The notes beneath the pieces are model-generated. The model saw only the letters and a program-made list of their open reading frames with translations, searched no databases and was not told the DNA's origin. Below are positions 54,183-62,889 of a DNA stretch of 64,000 nucleotides, piece after piece. Positions within the stretch are counted from its first letter, which is position 1; the number at the start of each line of letters is the position of its first letter. The DNA comes from Streptomyces sp. KMM 9044 (GTDB lineage: Bacteria > Actinomycetota > Actinomycetes > Streptomycetales > Streptomycetaceae). Location of the stretch: positions 3,472,001 to 3,536,000 of the forward strand of contig NZ_CP113910.1 in the NCBI RefSeq assembly GCF_024701375.2, in the 5' to 3' direction. Position numbers and translations under genes: made by a program.

Positions 54183-55403
54183 TCAGACCTCGACCGCCAG
54201 CCCCTCCAACCCCCGGATCACGAAGTTCGGCTTGCGCTTCGGTTCCTCCACCGGGGCGAGGGCCGGGGCCCGCTCCAGCAGCGCCCTCGTGGACGCCGCG
54301 AGTTCGATGCGGGCCAGGGGCGCCCCGATGCAGTAGTGGATACCGGCGCTGAAGGAGAGGTGCGGGTTGTCCGTGCGGGTGAGGTCGAGGCGGGCGGGGT
54401 CGGTGAAGACGGCCGGGTCGTGGTTGGCGGAGCCGAAGAGCATGGCGATCTCCGCGCCCCGGGGGATGACCGTGCCGTCGATCTCGATGTCGTCCAGGAC
54501 CCAGCGCTCGAAGAGCTGGAGCGGGGTGTCGTAGCGCATCAGCTCCTCCACGGCGGAGGGGACCAGGGAGTGGTCCGCGCGGAGGGCGGCCAGCTGGCCG
54601 GGGTTGTGGAACAGCGCCGCCCAGCCGTTGACCGTGGAGTTCACCGTCGCCTCGTGGCCCGCGTTCAGCAGGAGCACGCAGGTGGAGATCATCTCCTGCT
54701 CGGTGAGGCGGTCGTCGTCCTCGTCGTGGGCGGCGATCAGCCCCGAGACCAGGTCGTCGCCGGGGTGGGCGCGACGGTGCGCGATCAGCTCGCGCAGGTA
54801 CCCGGTGAACTCGACCGAGGCGCGCACCGCCCGCTTCGCCGTCTCCTGCGACGGGTTCAGCTCGTACATCCCGCAGATGTCCGCCGACCAGGGCCGCAGC
54901 GGGGCCCGGTCGGACTCGGGGATGCCCAGCATCTCGGCGATCACCGCGACCGGGAGCGGTTCGGCGACGTCCCGCAGCAGGTCACCCCCGCCGGCGTCGA
55001 CCAGCGCGGCCACCAGGTCCCTCGCCAGTCCTTCGACGTACGGCTTCAGGCGCTCCACCGTGCGCGGGGTGAACGCCTTCGACACCAGGCGCCGGATGCG
55101 GGTGTGGTCCGGCGGCTCGAGGTCGAGCATGCCGTGGTCGTTGAGGGTGTGGAACGGCTCGTGCTCGGGCGGCGGGGCGGTCCGGCCGAACTCCTCGTGG
55201 GTGAAACGGTGCTGGTACGTCCGTCCCAGACGCCTCTCGCGCAGCAGCGCGGAGACGTCCGCGTGGTGCGGGACCAGCCACTGGTTCGTCGGCTCGAACC
55301 AGTGCACCCGCCCGCGTTCCCGCAGCTCGGCGTAGGCGGGGTACGGGTCGGCGAGGAACACCGGGTCCCAGGGGTCGAACGCGAGGTCGCCAGGAGGTGC
55401 CAT
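54183..55403 (-). CDS. cytochrome P450 (CYP107-like)
   Basis: 406 residues. I-helix LLNAGHEATVNSTVNG, K-helix ExxR in VEELMRYDTP, and haem loop FSAGIHYCIGAPLARIE with Cys358. Length and motifs fit soluble actinobacterial P450s needing separate ferredoxin and reductase; none is encoded nearby. The usual A/G-G-x-D/E-T oxygen motif is present as AGHEAT. By position it corresponds to the P450 that Streptomyces coelicolor carries in this stretch (CYP107P type, from memory). Substrate unknown. Confidence 0.94.
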   Translation of the reverse strand: MAPPGDLAFDPWDPVFLADPYPAYAELRERGRVHWFEPTNQWLVPHHADVSALLRERRLGRTYQHRFTHEEFGRTAPPPEHEPFHTLNDHGMLDLEPPDHTRIRRLVSKAFTPRTVERLKPYVEGLARDLVAALVDAGGGDLLRDVAEPLPVAVIAEMLGIPESDRAPLRPWSADICGMYELNPSQETAKRAVRASVEFTGYLRELIAHRRAHPGDDLVSGLIAAHDEDDDRLTEQEMISTCVLLLNAGHEATVNSTVNGWAALFHNPGQLAALRADHSLVPSAVEELMRYDTPLQLFERWVLDDIEIDGTVIPRGAEIAMLFGSANHDPAVFTDPARLDLTRTDNPHLSFSAGIHYCIGAPLARIELAASTRALLERAPALAPVEEPKRKPNFVIRGLEGLAVEV

Positions 55404-55498
55404 GGACGGACGGTAGCCCGGCGGACCCGCGCTGACCAGAGGCGTCCGTCACTCCGGCCGTGCCCCGCCCGTCACCTCACCCGGGTGACGGGCGGGGG

Positions 55499-56212
55499 TC
55501 ACCCGGGGGTCACCACCCGCGCCTCGTAGGCGAAGACCGCGGCCTGGGTGCGGTCGCGGAGGCCCAGTTTCACCAGGATGCGGCTCACATGCGTCTTGAT
55601 CGTCGACTCGGCGACCACCAGACGCCCGGCGATCTCCACGTTCGACAGACCCTGTGCGATGAGCACCAGGACCTCCGTCTCGCGTTCGGTCAGGTCGCCG
55701 TACGCCGCGTGTGCGGACGGCATCAGGCGCGGGGTCTCGGACAGTTTGGAGAACTCGGTGATCAGCCGCCGGGTCACCGAGGGGGCGAGCAGCGCGTCAC
55801 CGGCCGCGACCACCCGTACCCCGTCGGCGAGGCGGCGGGCCGAGGCGTCCTTGAGGAGGAAGCCGGAGGCTCCCGCGCGCAGCGCCTGGTAGACGTACTC
55901 GTCGAGGTCGAAGGTGGTCAGCACCAGCACCTTCGCGGCACCGTCGGCGGCGATGATCTCGCGGGTCGCCTCGATGCCGTTCATCTCGGGCATGCGGATG
56001 TCCATCAGCACGACGTCGGGGGCGAGTTCACGGACCCGCTGCACCGCCTGCCGGCCGTTGACGGCCTCGCCGACGACCTCGATGCCCGGCATCGCGTTCA
56101 GCAGGACCGAGAAGCCCTCGCGCACCATCATCTGGTCGTCCGCGATGAGGACACGGATGTTGTCCTCGTCGCCGGTCCCGCGTCCTGTTCCGGGGCCGCT
56201 CGCCCCGCTCAT
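55499..56212 (-). CDS. NarL/LuxR-type response regulator
   Basis: 237 residues. Receiver domain IRVLIADDQMMVREGFSVLL with phospho-acceptor Asp in PDVVLMDIRMPEMNG, Thr and Lys in VLTTFD and FLLKDA; then a LuxR helix-turn-helix (LTERETEVLVLIAQGLSNVEIAGRLVVAESTIKTHVSRILVKLGLRDRTQAAVFAYE). The start overlaps the histidine kinase stop (ATGA). It is the output protein of the pair. The C-terminal residues are matched by a relic at 57715-57768. Confidence 0.96.
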   Translation of the reverse strand: MSGASGPGTGRGTGDEDNIRVLIADDQMMVREGFSVLLNAMPGIEVVGEAVNGRQAVQRVRELAPDVVLMDIRMPEMNGIEATREIIAADGAAKVLVLTTFDLDEYVYQALRAGASGFLLKDASARRLADGVRVVAAGDALLAPSVTRRLITEFSKLSETPRLMPSAHAAYGDLTERETEVLVLIAQGLSNVEIAGRLVVAESTIKTHVSRILVKLGLRDRTQAAVFAYEARVVTPG

Positions 56213-57573
56213 GCCTCGTCCTCGTCCGCCGCGCCGACCGGCAGGAACACCGCGATCTCGTAGCCGCCGTCGTCCGCCGGGCCCGCCGTCATCTCGCCGT
56301 TCAGCATGGTGACCCGCTCGCGCATGCCGGTGATGCCGTGTCCGGCCCCGGGCGAGGGCTTGACCAGGTTCGGCTCGGGCGCCGGACCGTTGACGATGCG
56401 CAGGCCGAGCCCGCCGAGGACGTACCCGATCTCGACCCGGGCGCTCGCCCCGGGCGCATGGCGCAGGCTGTTGCTGAGCGCCTCCTGCACGATCCGGTAC
56501 GCCGACAGCTCCACGCCGGGCGGCAGCTCGCGCACCGCCCCGGTCACCACCTTCTCGACGTCCGGGCCGGCGTCCCGCACGTTGGCGAGCAGGGCATCGA
56601 GGTCGGCGAGGGTCGGCTGGGGGGCGTCGGGGGCCTCGTAGTCCTCGGCGCGGACCACGCCCAGGACCCGGCGCAGTTCGGTGAGGGCGGCCACCGCGTT
56701 CTCGCGGATGGTGGCGAAGGCGCGCTCCATCTCGGGCGGCGGGTTCTCCACCCGGTAGGGCGCGGCCTCGGCCTGGATCGCGACGACCGACATGTGGTGG
56801 GCGACCACGTCGTGCAGCTCGCGGGCGATGGTGGTGCGTTCCTCGAGGAGCGTGCGCCGGGAACGTTCGTGCGCGGTGACCGTCTGCTGGGCGGTCACCT
56901 CCTGCTGGGCGGTGTGACGGACATGCCGGAAGGAGACCACGAGCAGGGCGAAGGCGGACGTCACCATCATGGGCCCGCTGTTCGTGTAGGAGTACGACCC
57001 GCCGAAAACGATGTCCGAGAGGAAGGCGTACACGGCGGTCAGCACCCACATCCAGGCGGCGGTGCGGGGCCGGGTGCGCAGCGCCACGACGATCAGCACC
57101 GCCAGGTGGCAGACGAACGCGCCGGGCATCCACGGCCATTCGCCTCCGCTGCCGCTGAGGACCGCGACCACCGGGGTCACCGCCAGCGACATCCAGAACG
57201 CGCCGACCGGCCGGACCAGCGTGGCGAGCACCGGGAACGCGCACAGCAGGCCGGCCAGCAGAGCCAGTACGTTCCCGCCGGGCAGGCCGCCCCCCAACGC
57301 GCCGGCGCACAGGGCGAGCAGCGCGACCACTCCCACCAGCGCGTGCGGGAGATGTTCCGCGGAGGACCTCAGCCGGCCGGGCAGCCACCGGACGAACGGG
57401 CCGTCCGTGCGCCGGCGCGGCAGCGGCCGGTAGGCGAAGGCGTCCTCGAACAGGTCGTGGCGCAGTCCGCGCAGGGCGTTCTGGGCCAGCCGGTACTCCG
57501 GGCTGCGGGTCTTGGCCCCGTCTCCGGGCCGCTGGGCCGCGGAGGGGGCGTGGGTCGTCTCGGTCACGGTCAC
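56209..57573 (-). CDS. sensor histidine kinase (HisKA_3 type)
   Basis: 454 residues from GTG 57573. Four to six membrane helices (about 75-230) without a large external loop, then a dimerisation domain with the phospho-His in TTIARELHDVVAHHMSVVAIQAEA and an ATPase domain (YRIVQEALSNSLRHAPGA, GHGITGMRERV). It pairs with the downstream LuxR-type regulator by ATGA overlap. With no extracytoplasmic domain, the signal is probably sensed in or near the membrane. Confidence 0.95.
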   Translation of the reverse strand: MTVTETTHAPSAAQRPGDGAKTRSPEYRLAQNALRGLRHDLFEDAFAYRPLPRRRTDGPFVRWLPGRLRSSAEHLPHALVGVVALLALCAGALGGGLPGGNVLALLAGLLCAFPVLATLVRPVGAFWMSLAVTPVVAVLSGSGGEWPWMPGAFVCHLAVLIVVALRTRPRTAAWMWVLTAVYAFLSDIVFGGSYSYTNSGPMMVTSAFALLVVSFRHVRHTAQQEVTAQQTVTAHERSRRTLLEERTTIARELHDVVAHHMSVVAIQAEAAPYRVENPPPEMERAFATIRENAVAALTELRRVLGVVRAEDYEAPDAPQPTLADLDALLANVRDAGPDVEKVVTGAVRELPPGVELSAYRIVQEALSNSLRHAPGASARVEIGYVLGGLGLRIVNGPAPEPNLVKPSPGAGHGITGMRERVTMLNGEMTAGPADDGGYEIAVFLPVGAADEDEA

Positions 57574-57714
57574 ACGTTAGGCCGACCGGGGGGCCGGTGG
57601 CGTCCCCGGTGGGAGGGGTTCTCGGGCGTCCGTCTCAGGTACTACGAGGGGTGGCGGGGGCGGTGAGGGGGCGCGGAGAGAGTTCCGTGCCCCGAGAGCC
57701 CGCCCGGCCCCGCG

Positions 57715-57768
57715 TCAGTACCCCGACGGCCTGAGCAGCCCCGACTCGTACGCGAAGACCGCCGCCTG
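57715..57768 (-). pseudogene. C-terminal relic of a second LuxR-type response regulator
   Basis: Eighteen codons read QAAVFAYESGLLRPSGY and stop at 57715. They match the C-terminal end of the intact response regulator nearby (QAAVFAYEARVVTPG) and of NarL/LuxR regulators in general. No upstream part of such a gene remains; the sequence beyond 57775 is unrelated spacer. It marks a deleted tandem regulator. Confidence 0.75.
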
Positions 57769-57805
57769 GGGAGAGCCCCGCCGGGCACACCTCGGCCGGC
57801 CGGGT

Positions 57806-58684
57806 TCACCAGGCGAGCTGGGCGATCTCCTCCGCCACCACCGCGCAGGCGTCCGCCGTGGGGTCGATCAGCGGAAAGTGGCCGACATCCTCCAGCAGCG
57901 TCACCCCCACCACCTCACCGGCCTTGGCCGCCGCGTCGGCGTACGACCCGGCGACCGCCTGCGGGACATCGGCGTCGGTACGGCCCTGGACGATGGTGGT
58001 GGCGATGCCGGTGGGCAGCAGCAGCGCGGGGTCGGCGTAGGGCTGCCGTTCGGCGAACCGCTCGTCGCCGCCGAGGAACTGGCGTACCGCACCGCCGCAG
58101 ACGTCCAGCTTGTCGGCGACCGCGAGGTCGGCGATCGGGGCGAGGGCGACCACGCCGCGCAGGGGCGCGGGGCGGTCGGTGTGCCAGGGGGCGTCGGCGG
58201 GGAGGAGGTGCCGGGCGGCGGCCCACAGCGCCAGGTGGCCGCCCGCCGAGTGACCGGTGACCACGGTGCGGCGCGGGTCGGCGCCGGGCAGGTGACGGCG
58301 GGCCAGCTCGGGCAGCGCGTCGAGCGCGGCGGCGATGTCGTCGAAGGTGTCGGGCCACCGTCCCGCGACCGGGTCCCCGCCGCCCGTCTCCCCCGCCCCG
58401 CGCCGGTACTCGACACTGGCCACGGCGAATCCCCGGCGGGCCAGGAAACCGGCGAACGGGCTGACATGCCGCCGGCCGTAGGGCGCCCGCCAGGCACCAC
58501 CGTGCAGGACCACGACCACGGGCGCGGGGCCGCCGGGGCCACCCGTGGCACGTGGGACGTAGAAGTCGATCAGCTGGTCCAGGCCGTCGCCGTAGGCCGC
58601 GGTCGCGTCGGCGGCGACCGGCGGGCGGGAGAAGACCGACTCCTCCTCGGCTGCGGACCGGGCGGCTGCGACGTCGTCCCTCAT
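57806..58684 (-). CDS. alpha/beta-hydrolase, probable kynurenine formamidase
   Basis: 292 residues from ATG 58684 (AGAGG upstream). The oxyanion motif VVVVLHGGAWR, nucleophile elbow VVTGHSAGGHLALW, and His in EDVGHFPLI are those of the HGG-type arylformamidase/esterase family. The preceding co-directional genes are tryptophan 2,3-dioxygenase and kynureninase, so hydrolysis of N-formylkynurenine, the step between them, is the obvious job. Inferred from context plus family; a general carboxylesterase is the alternative. The gap to kynU is 180 bp. Confidence 0.8.
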   Translation of the reverse strand: MRDDVAAARSAAEEESVFSRPPVAADATAAYGDGLDQLIDFYVPRATGGPGGPAPVVVVLHGGAWRAPYGRRHVSPFAGFLARRGFAVASVEYRRGAGETGGGDPVAGRWPDTFDDIAAALDALPELARRHLPGADPRRTVVTGHSAGGHLALWAAARHLLPADAPWHTDRPAPLRGVVALAPIADLAVADKLDVCGGAVRQFLGGDERFAERQPYADPALLLPTGIATTIVQGRTDADVPQAVAGSYADAAAKAGEVVGVTLLEDVGHFPLIDPTADACAVVAEEIAQLAW

Positions 58685-58864
58685 GCTCAACCTCTCAGCG
58701 ATCAAACGTACTTGACGGACGAGAGAAGAATTCGGCCGTTGGCCGGGACGGTATCAGCACGATGACGTGCGTGGACATGGGGATATCACGCTCGGTGAAC
58801 CTTTCCCGAGGATGGCCGGGCGGAGAGCACCTCCTGACCCCGGCCACCCTCTTCCGGCCGCCGG

Positions 58865-60142
58865 TCAGGCCTCGCTGTCGGCTTCTGCCTCCGTCAGCAC
58901 CTCCGCCAGCACCCGGGCCGCCCGCTCCGCGTCAACGAAGCCGACGTACAGCGGGGTGAAGCCGAAGCGGAGGACGTCCGGGGGGCGGAAGTCACCCACC
59001 ACCCCCCGCTCGATCAGCCGCCGCATGACGTCACCGGCGTCCCGGCAGCGCAGGGCGATCTGGCTGCCCCGCTCCCGGTGCGCACGCGGGGTCACGCACT
59101 CGACCCTGCCCTCGGGGAGGTACGCCTCGACGCACTCCAGAAAGAAGTCGGTCAGGGCGAGGGACTTGGCCCGTACCGCCTCGACCGTGACGCCGTCGTC
59201 CCAGACGTCCAGCGCCGCCTCCAGGGCGAGCAGGGACAGGATGTCCGGGGTGCCGACCCGCCCGCGCAGCGCGCCCGGCGCCGGTGCGTACTCCGGTCGC
59301 ATGCCGAAGGGCTCCGCGTGGGAGTTCCAGCCGGGCAGCGGGGAGTCGAAGCGGTCCTGCAACTCCGCGCGCACATAGAGGTACGCCGGTGAACCGGGGC
59401 CGCCGTTCAGGTACTTGTAGGTGCAGCCGACCGCCAGGTCCACGCCGTGCTCGTCCAGCCCGACCGGCAGCGCGCCCGCACTGTGGCACAGGTCCCAGAC
59501 AACGTACGCCCCCGCCGCGTGCACGGCGGCCGTGAGCGAGGGCAGGTCGTGCAGTCGGCCGGTGCGGTAGTCGACGTGGTTGAGCAGTACGGCGGCCGTA
59601 CGGTCGCCGAGCGCACCCGGGACCTCGGACGGCGGCACCGGACGCAGGGTGCAGCCGGTCATCCGGGCCGCCGACTCGGCGATGTAGCCGTCCGTGGGGA
59701 ACGTGGTCGCGTCCGCCACGATCTCGTCGCGGGCGGTTCCGGCGGCACCGTCCGTCAGCCGGGCCAGGCGCACCGCGCCCACCACCGCCTTGAAGACGTT
59801 GACACTCGTGGAGTCGCCGACGACGATCTGCCCGGCCGCCGCGCCGACCAGCGGAGCGATCCGGTCGCCGATCCGCTCGGGCGCCGTCCACCAGCCGCTC
59901 TCCGTCCAGGACCGGATGCGCAGCTCGCCCCACTGCCTGCGGACGACGTCCTCGACCCGGCCGGGGACGGCGACGGGGAGCGCGCCCAGCGAGTTGCCGT
60001 CGAGGTAGACCGCGTCACCGCTCTCGCCGTCGCCCGCGTCGAGCACGAACCCGGCGCGTTTGGCGGCCAGCCCGTCGGCCGCGTCCAGCTCCTTCGCCCT
60101 GAGCCTCGGTTCAGACATCGGTTCAGACATCGGTTCAGACAT
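58865..60142 (-). CDS. kynU: kynureninase
   Basis: 425 residues if the first of three tandem in-frame ATGs (60142, 60130, 60118) is used. A 12 bp repeat makes the protein begin MSEPMSEPMSEP. PLP-dependent fold with YLDGNSLGALP at the N-terminus, WDLCHSAGALP (Asp pairing with PLP), the Schiff-base Lys in VGCTYKYLNGGPGS, and GTPDILSLLALEAAL. It splits kynurenine to anthranilate and alanine. ATG 60142 overlaps the dioxygenase stop by eight bases, so the two are co-translated. Confidence 0.95.
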   Translation of the reverse strand: MSEPMSEPMSEPRLRAKELDAADGLAAKRAGFVLDAGDGESGDAVYLDGNSLGALPVAVPGRVEDVVRRQWGELRIRSWTESGWWTAPERIGDRIAPLVGAAAGQIVVGDSTSVNVFKAVVGAVRLARLTDGAAGTARDEIVADATTFPTDGYIAESAARMTGCTLRPVPPSEVPGALGDRTAAVLLNHVDYRTGRLHDLPSLTAAVHAAGAYVVWDLCHSAGALPVGLDEHGVDLAVGCTYKYLNGGPGSPAYLYVRAELQDRFDSPLPGWNSHAEPFGMRPEYAPAPGALRGRVGTPDILSLLALEAALDVWDDGVTVEAVRAKSLALTDFFLECVEAYLPEGRVECVTPRAHRERGSQIALRCRDAGDVMRRLIERGVVGDFRPPDVLRFGFTPLYVGFVDAERAARVLAEVLTEAEADSEA

Positions 60143-60965
60143 ACGACCGTGCCGTCCACAGCTCGGGGAACACGTTGTTCCGTGCCCGCTTCTCCAGCCA
60201 GGCCACTCCGGCGGAGCCGCCCGTACCGGTCTTGGCGCCCATCGCGCGGCGGGTGGCGACCAGATGGTCGTTGCGCCAGCGCCACACCAGCTCGGCGACA
60301 TCGGTGAGCGCCTCGCCCAGCCGGGCGACGTCACCCCGTTCGTCACCCGAGTAGACGGCCGTCCAGGCCTCCTCCACCTGCGGCGACGGCTCGTACCGCC
60401 GGGACACGTCACGGCTCAGCACCTTGCCGGGGACCACGTGCCCGCGGCGTGCGAGGAGGCGCAGTGCCTCGTCGTACAGGCTCGGCTCGTGCAGCGCCTT
60501 CTCCAGTTCGGCGTGCGCCCGCGGCGCGCCCCGGTGCGGGACGAGCATGGACGCGGACTTGTCGCCGAGCAGGAACTCCATGCGCCGGTACATCGCCGAC
60601 TGGAAGCCGGACCCCTCGCCGAGTGCGCCGCGGTAGGCGTTGAACTGCGCCGGGGTGAGCTGTCCGAGTGGTTTCCAGGAGGCGTTCAGCGCCTCCAGTT
60701 CCCGGACGGACCGCTTCAGCGCGTCGATCGCGGTGGGGATGTCGTCGCCGCGCAGCGCGTTCGCCGCCGTCTCCCACTCGTGCACGATCACGGTGAACCA
60801 CAGCTCCATCACCTGGGTGGTGACCAGGAAGACCATCTCTCCGGGATCGTCGGAGAGGGTGTGCTGGAGGTGGGTGAGGACGTCGGCCTTGACGTAGTCC
60901 TCGTAGGGGGTCGTGCCCTCGAAGTCGAGATGCGGGGTCTCCGGCTCAAAAGCCTCGTGGGACAT
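60135..60965 (-). CDS. kynA: tryptophan 2,3-dioxygenase
   Basis: 276 residues from ATG 60965, with GGAGA seven bases upstream. N-terminal YEDYVKADVLTHLQHTL, then HEMVF-like PGEMVFLVTTQVMELWFTVIVHEWE region, SGFQSAMYRRMEFLLGDK, and the C-terminal ELVWRWRNDHLVATRRAMGAKTGTGGSAG with the haem-proximal His in NDHLVATRR. It opens the indole ring of tryptophan to N-formylkynurenine, first step of the pathway completed by the next two genes. An earlier start at 61055 adds a basic leader without support. Confidence 0.97.
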   Translation of the reverse strand: MSHEAFEPETPHLDFEGTTPYEDYVKADVLTHLQHTLSDDPGEMVFLVTTQVMELWFTVIVHEWETAANALRGDDIPTAIDALKRSVRELEALNASWKPLGQLTPAQFNAYRGALGEGSGFQSAMYRRMEFLLGDKSASMLVPHRGAPRAHAELEKALHEPSLYDEALRLLARRGHVVPGKVLSRDVSRRYEPSPQVEEAWTAVYSGDERGDVARLGEALTDVAELVWRWRNDHLVATRRAMGAKTGTGGSAGVAWLEKRARNNVFPELWTARSYV

Positions 60966-61315
60966 CGCTGTCTCCTGTTTTTGTGCTCCGGGTAGCGGTC
61001 CGCCCCTGCCGTTACCGACACGGGGGCCCCGGTCCCCACACGGCATCCTCCGCAATCGTCCCCCGGCATCGCAAGGTCCGCCTGATCACGGACGGGCCAC
61101 GGGGACACGTCACAGGGACACGTCAGGGAACACGTCACGGGAATGCGCCGGGGAGCCGCACCGCCGGAACGCATCGCAGGGGCCCCGCACAACGCCCCGG
61201 CCGTCGGCGCCGGCCCGTGCCCGCGGAGATCTTCCGGTAGCCGTCGCCGGGGGCGTGCCGGAGACTGGGTGCCGGCCGCACCGGCGGGACGACCACCTCA
61301 GGAACGCTGAATCGC
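60966..61315. other. divergent spacer between the kyn operon and the phosphatase gene
   Basis: 350 bp with no coding character. Three close direct copies of GGGACACGTCA or a one-base variant lie at about 61101-61139. They could bind a regulator of either transcript. Confidence 0.55.
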
Positions 61316-62470
61316 ATGCGAAACGGGCGCAAGGAAGTGAGGGAGCGCGAGCGGTGGCTCCGGTGGCTGCCCGCCGCGCTGCTCGTGAGTGCCTTCGTCC
61401 TCGACCTCGGCGTCCTGAACAACTTCAGCACGTTCCCCCTGCTCGCGGCCGCCCCCGTCCTGGCCGCGCCGGTGCTCTCCCTGCGCGGGACGATCACCAC
61501 AGGTGTGGCAGCGAACATCGTGGGGCTCTTCCTGGTGGGCCTGGAAAGAGAGCCGACCCGCGCCGACGGCACCGCGTTCAGCAGTTTGATCCTGCTCACC
61601 GTCATCGCGGCGGGCCTCAACGTGCAGCTGACACGCGACCGGCAGCAGCTGAGGACGAGCCGCGAGGTGGCGGCGGTGGTGCAGCGCGCGGTGCTGCCGG
61701 ACCCACCGCACCGGGTGGGACGGCTGACCGTGGCCGCCCGGTACGAGGTCGCCCACGTGGAGGCCGCCATCGGCGGTGACCTTTTCGCCATCCACGAGAC
61801 GCCGCACGGTATCCGCATGCTCATCGCCGATGTCCGCGGCAAGGGTCTGGAGGCGGTCCGCGCGGTGAACTCCCTGCTCGGATCGTTCCACGAGGCCTGC
61901 CTCTACCGGTCGGACCTGCGAGGCGTGGTCCAGCAGCTGGAGGAGCGGATGCGGGGGACCATCGACCAGGCGAGCGGGACGGAGGCCGAGTCGTTCGCCA
62001 CGGCCGTCGTCGCGGAGCTCGCCCCCAGCTGCTCCGAACTTCGTATCGCCGTCCGGGGCCACGCGGCACCCCTGCTGGTGCACGACGGCCGGGCGGTCCC
62101 GCTGGAACCTGCCGTACCGTCGCTTCCCCTGGGCCTGGGCGTTCTCGGTGACGGCCCCGGTGGCGCTCCCGACGGCGACGAGATCCCGGTCGACCGGTTC
62201 GCGCTACCGGCCGGGGCCACGCTGGTCCTCTACACCGACGGCATCAACGAGGCCCGCGACGCGGACGGTGTCTTCTTCGACCTCGTTCCGATGCTGTCCC
62301 GGCCCTTCCCGCCGGATCCGGACGTGGTGCTCGACGCCGTGCTCGACGCCGTCTTCCGGCACACCGGGGGCGCGCTGCAGGACGACGCCGCGCTCTTCGC
62401 CGTCACCCTGGACACGGACACCGCCGCCCCGCCGGAACGGTCCGCGGCAGATGGCAGACTGGCGTCATGA
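61316..62470 (+). CDS. membrane PP2C-type (SpoIIE-domain) Ser/Thr phosphatase
   Basis: 384 residues. A basic N-terminus and three membrane helices (about 15-105), a short coiled linker (LTRDRQQLRTSREVAAVVQRAVLPD), then a SpoIIE/RsbU domain (about 130-365): EVAHVEAAIGGDLFAI with metal-binding Asp, MLIADVRGKGLEAV and LVLYTDGINEARD. Streptomyces has many such phosphatases acting on anti-anti-sigma proteins; the partner is not nearby. The stop overlaps the DUF3151 start (ATGA). Confidence 0.93.
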   Translation: MRNGRKEVRERERWLRWLPAALLVSAFVLDLGVLNNFSTFPLLAAAPVLAAPVLSLRGTITTGVAANIVGLFLVGLEREPTRADGTAFSSLILLTVIAAGLNVQLTRDRQQLRTSREVAAVVQRAVLPDPPHRVGRLTVAARYEVAHVEAAIGGDLFAIHETPHGIRMLIADVRGKGLEAVRAVNSLLGSFHEACLYRSDLRGVVQQLEERMRGTIDQASGTEAESFATAVVAELAPSCSELRIAVRGHAAPLLVHDGRAVPLEPAVPSLPLGLGVLGDGPGGAPDGDEIPVDRFALPAGATLVLYTDGINEARDADGVFFDLVPMLSRPFPPDPDVVLDAVLDAVFRHTGGALQDDAALFAVTLDTDTAAPPERSAADGRLAS

Positions 62471-62889
62471 CCACTCAGAAGAACCTGCTCGGCGGCCCGG
62501 ACCCGACCCATCTGCCGGAGAACGAGGAGGCGTACCGCCTGCTCGGCGAGGAGTCCCTGCCGCCCTCCGAGGTGGCGGCGAAGTTCCCGACGTTCTCGCT
62601 TGCCTGGGCCATGCTCGCCGACGAAGCCTTCGAGGCGGGGCGAGTGGTCGAGTCGTACGCGTACGCCCGGACGGGCTACCACCGAGGGCTCGACTCCCTG
62701 CGCCGGTCCGGCTGGAAGGGGCACGGCCCCGTCCCGTGGAGCCACCGTCCCAACCGCGGCTTCCTGCGCTGCCTCGCCGCCCTCGCCCGCGCCGCCGAGG
62801 CGATCGACGAGAAGGACGAGGCGGAGCGCTGCAAGCAGTTCCTCCAGGACAGCAGCGCCGAGGCGTACGAGGAGCTGAAGCGCGCTTAG
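62467..62889 (+). CDS. DUF3151 protein
   Basis: 140 residues, MTTQKNLLGGPDPTHLPENEEAY. A short, conserved, soluble helical family of actinobacteria, with the block 'VVESYAYARTGYHRGLDSLRRSGWKGHGPVPW' and later 'RGFLRCLAALARAAEAI' (DUF3151). Function unknown. Translationally coupled to the phosphatase by ATGA. Its stop codon overlaps that of the convergent MFS gene by three bases. Confidence 0.93.
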   Translation: MTTQKNLLGGPDPTHLPENEEAYRLLGEESLPPSEVAAKFPTFSLAWAMLADEAFEAGRVVESYAYARTGYHRGLDSLRRSGWKGHGPVPWSHRPNRGFLRCLAALARAAEAIDEKDEAERCKQFLQDSSAEAYEELKRA

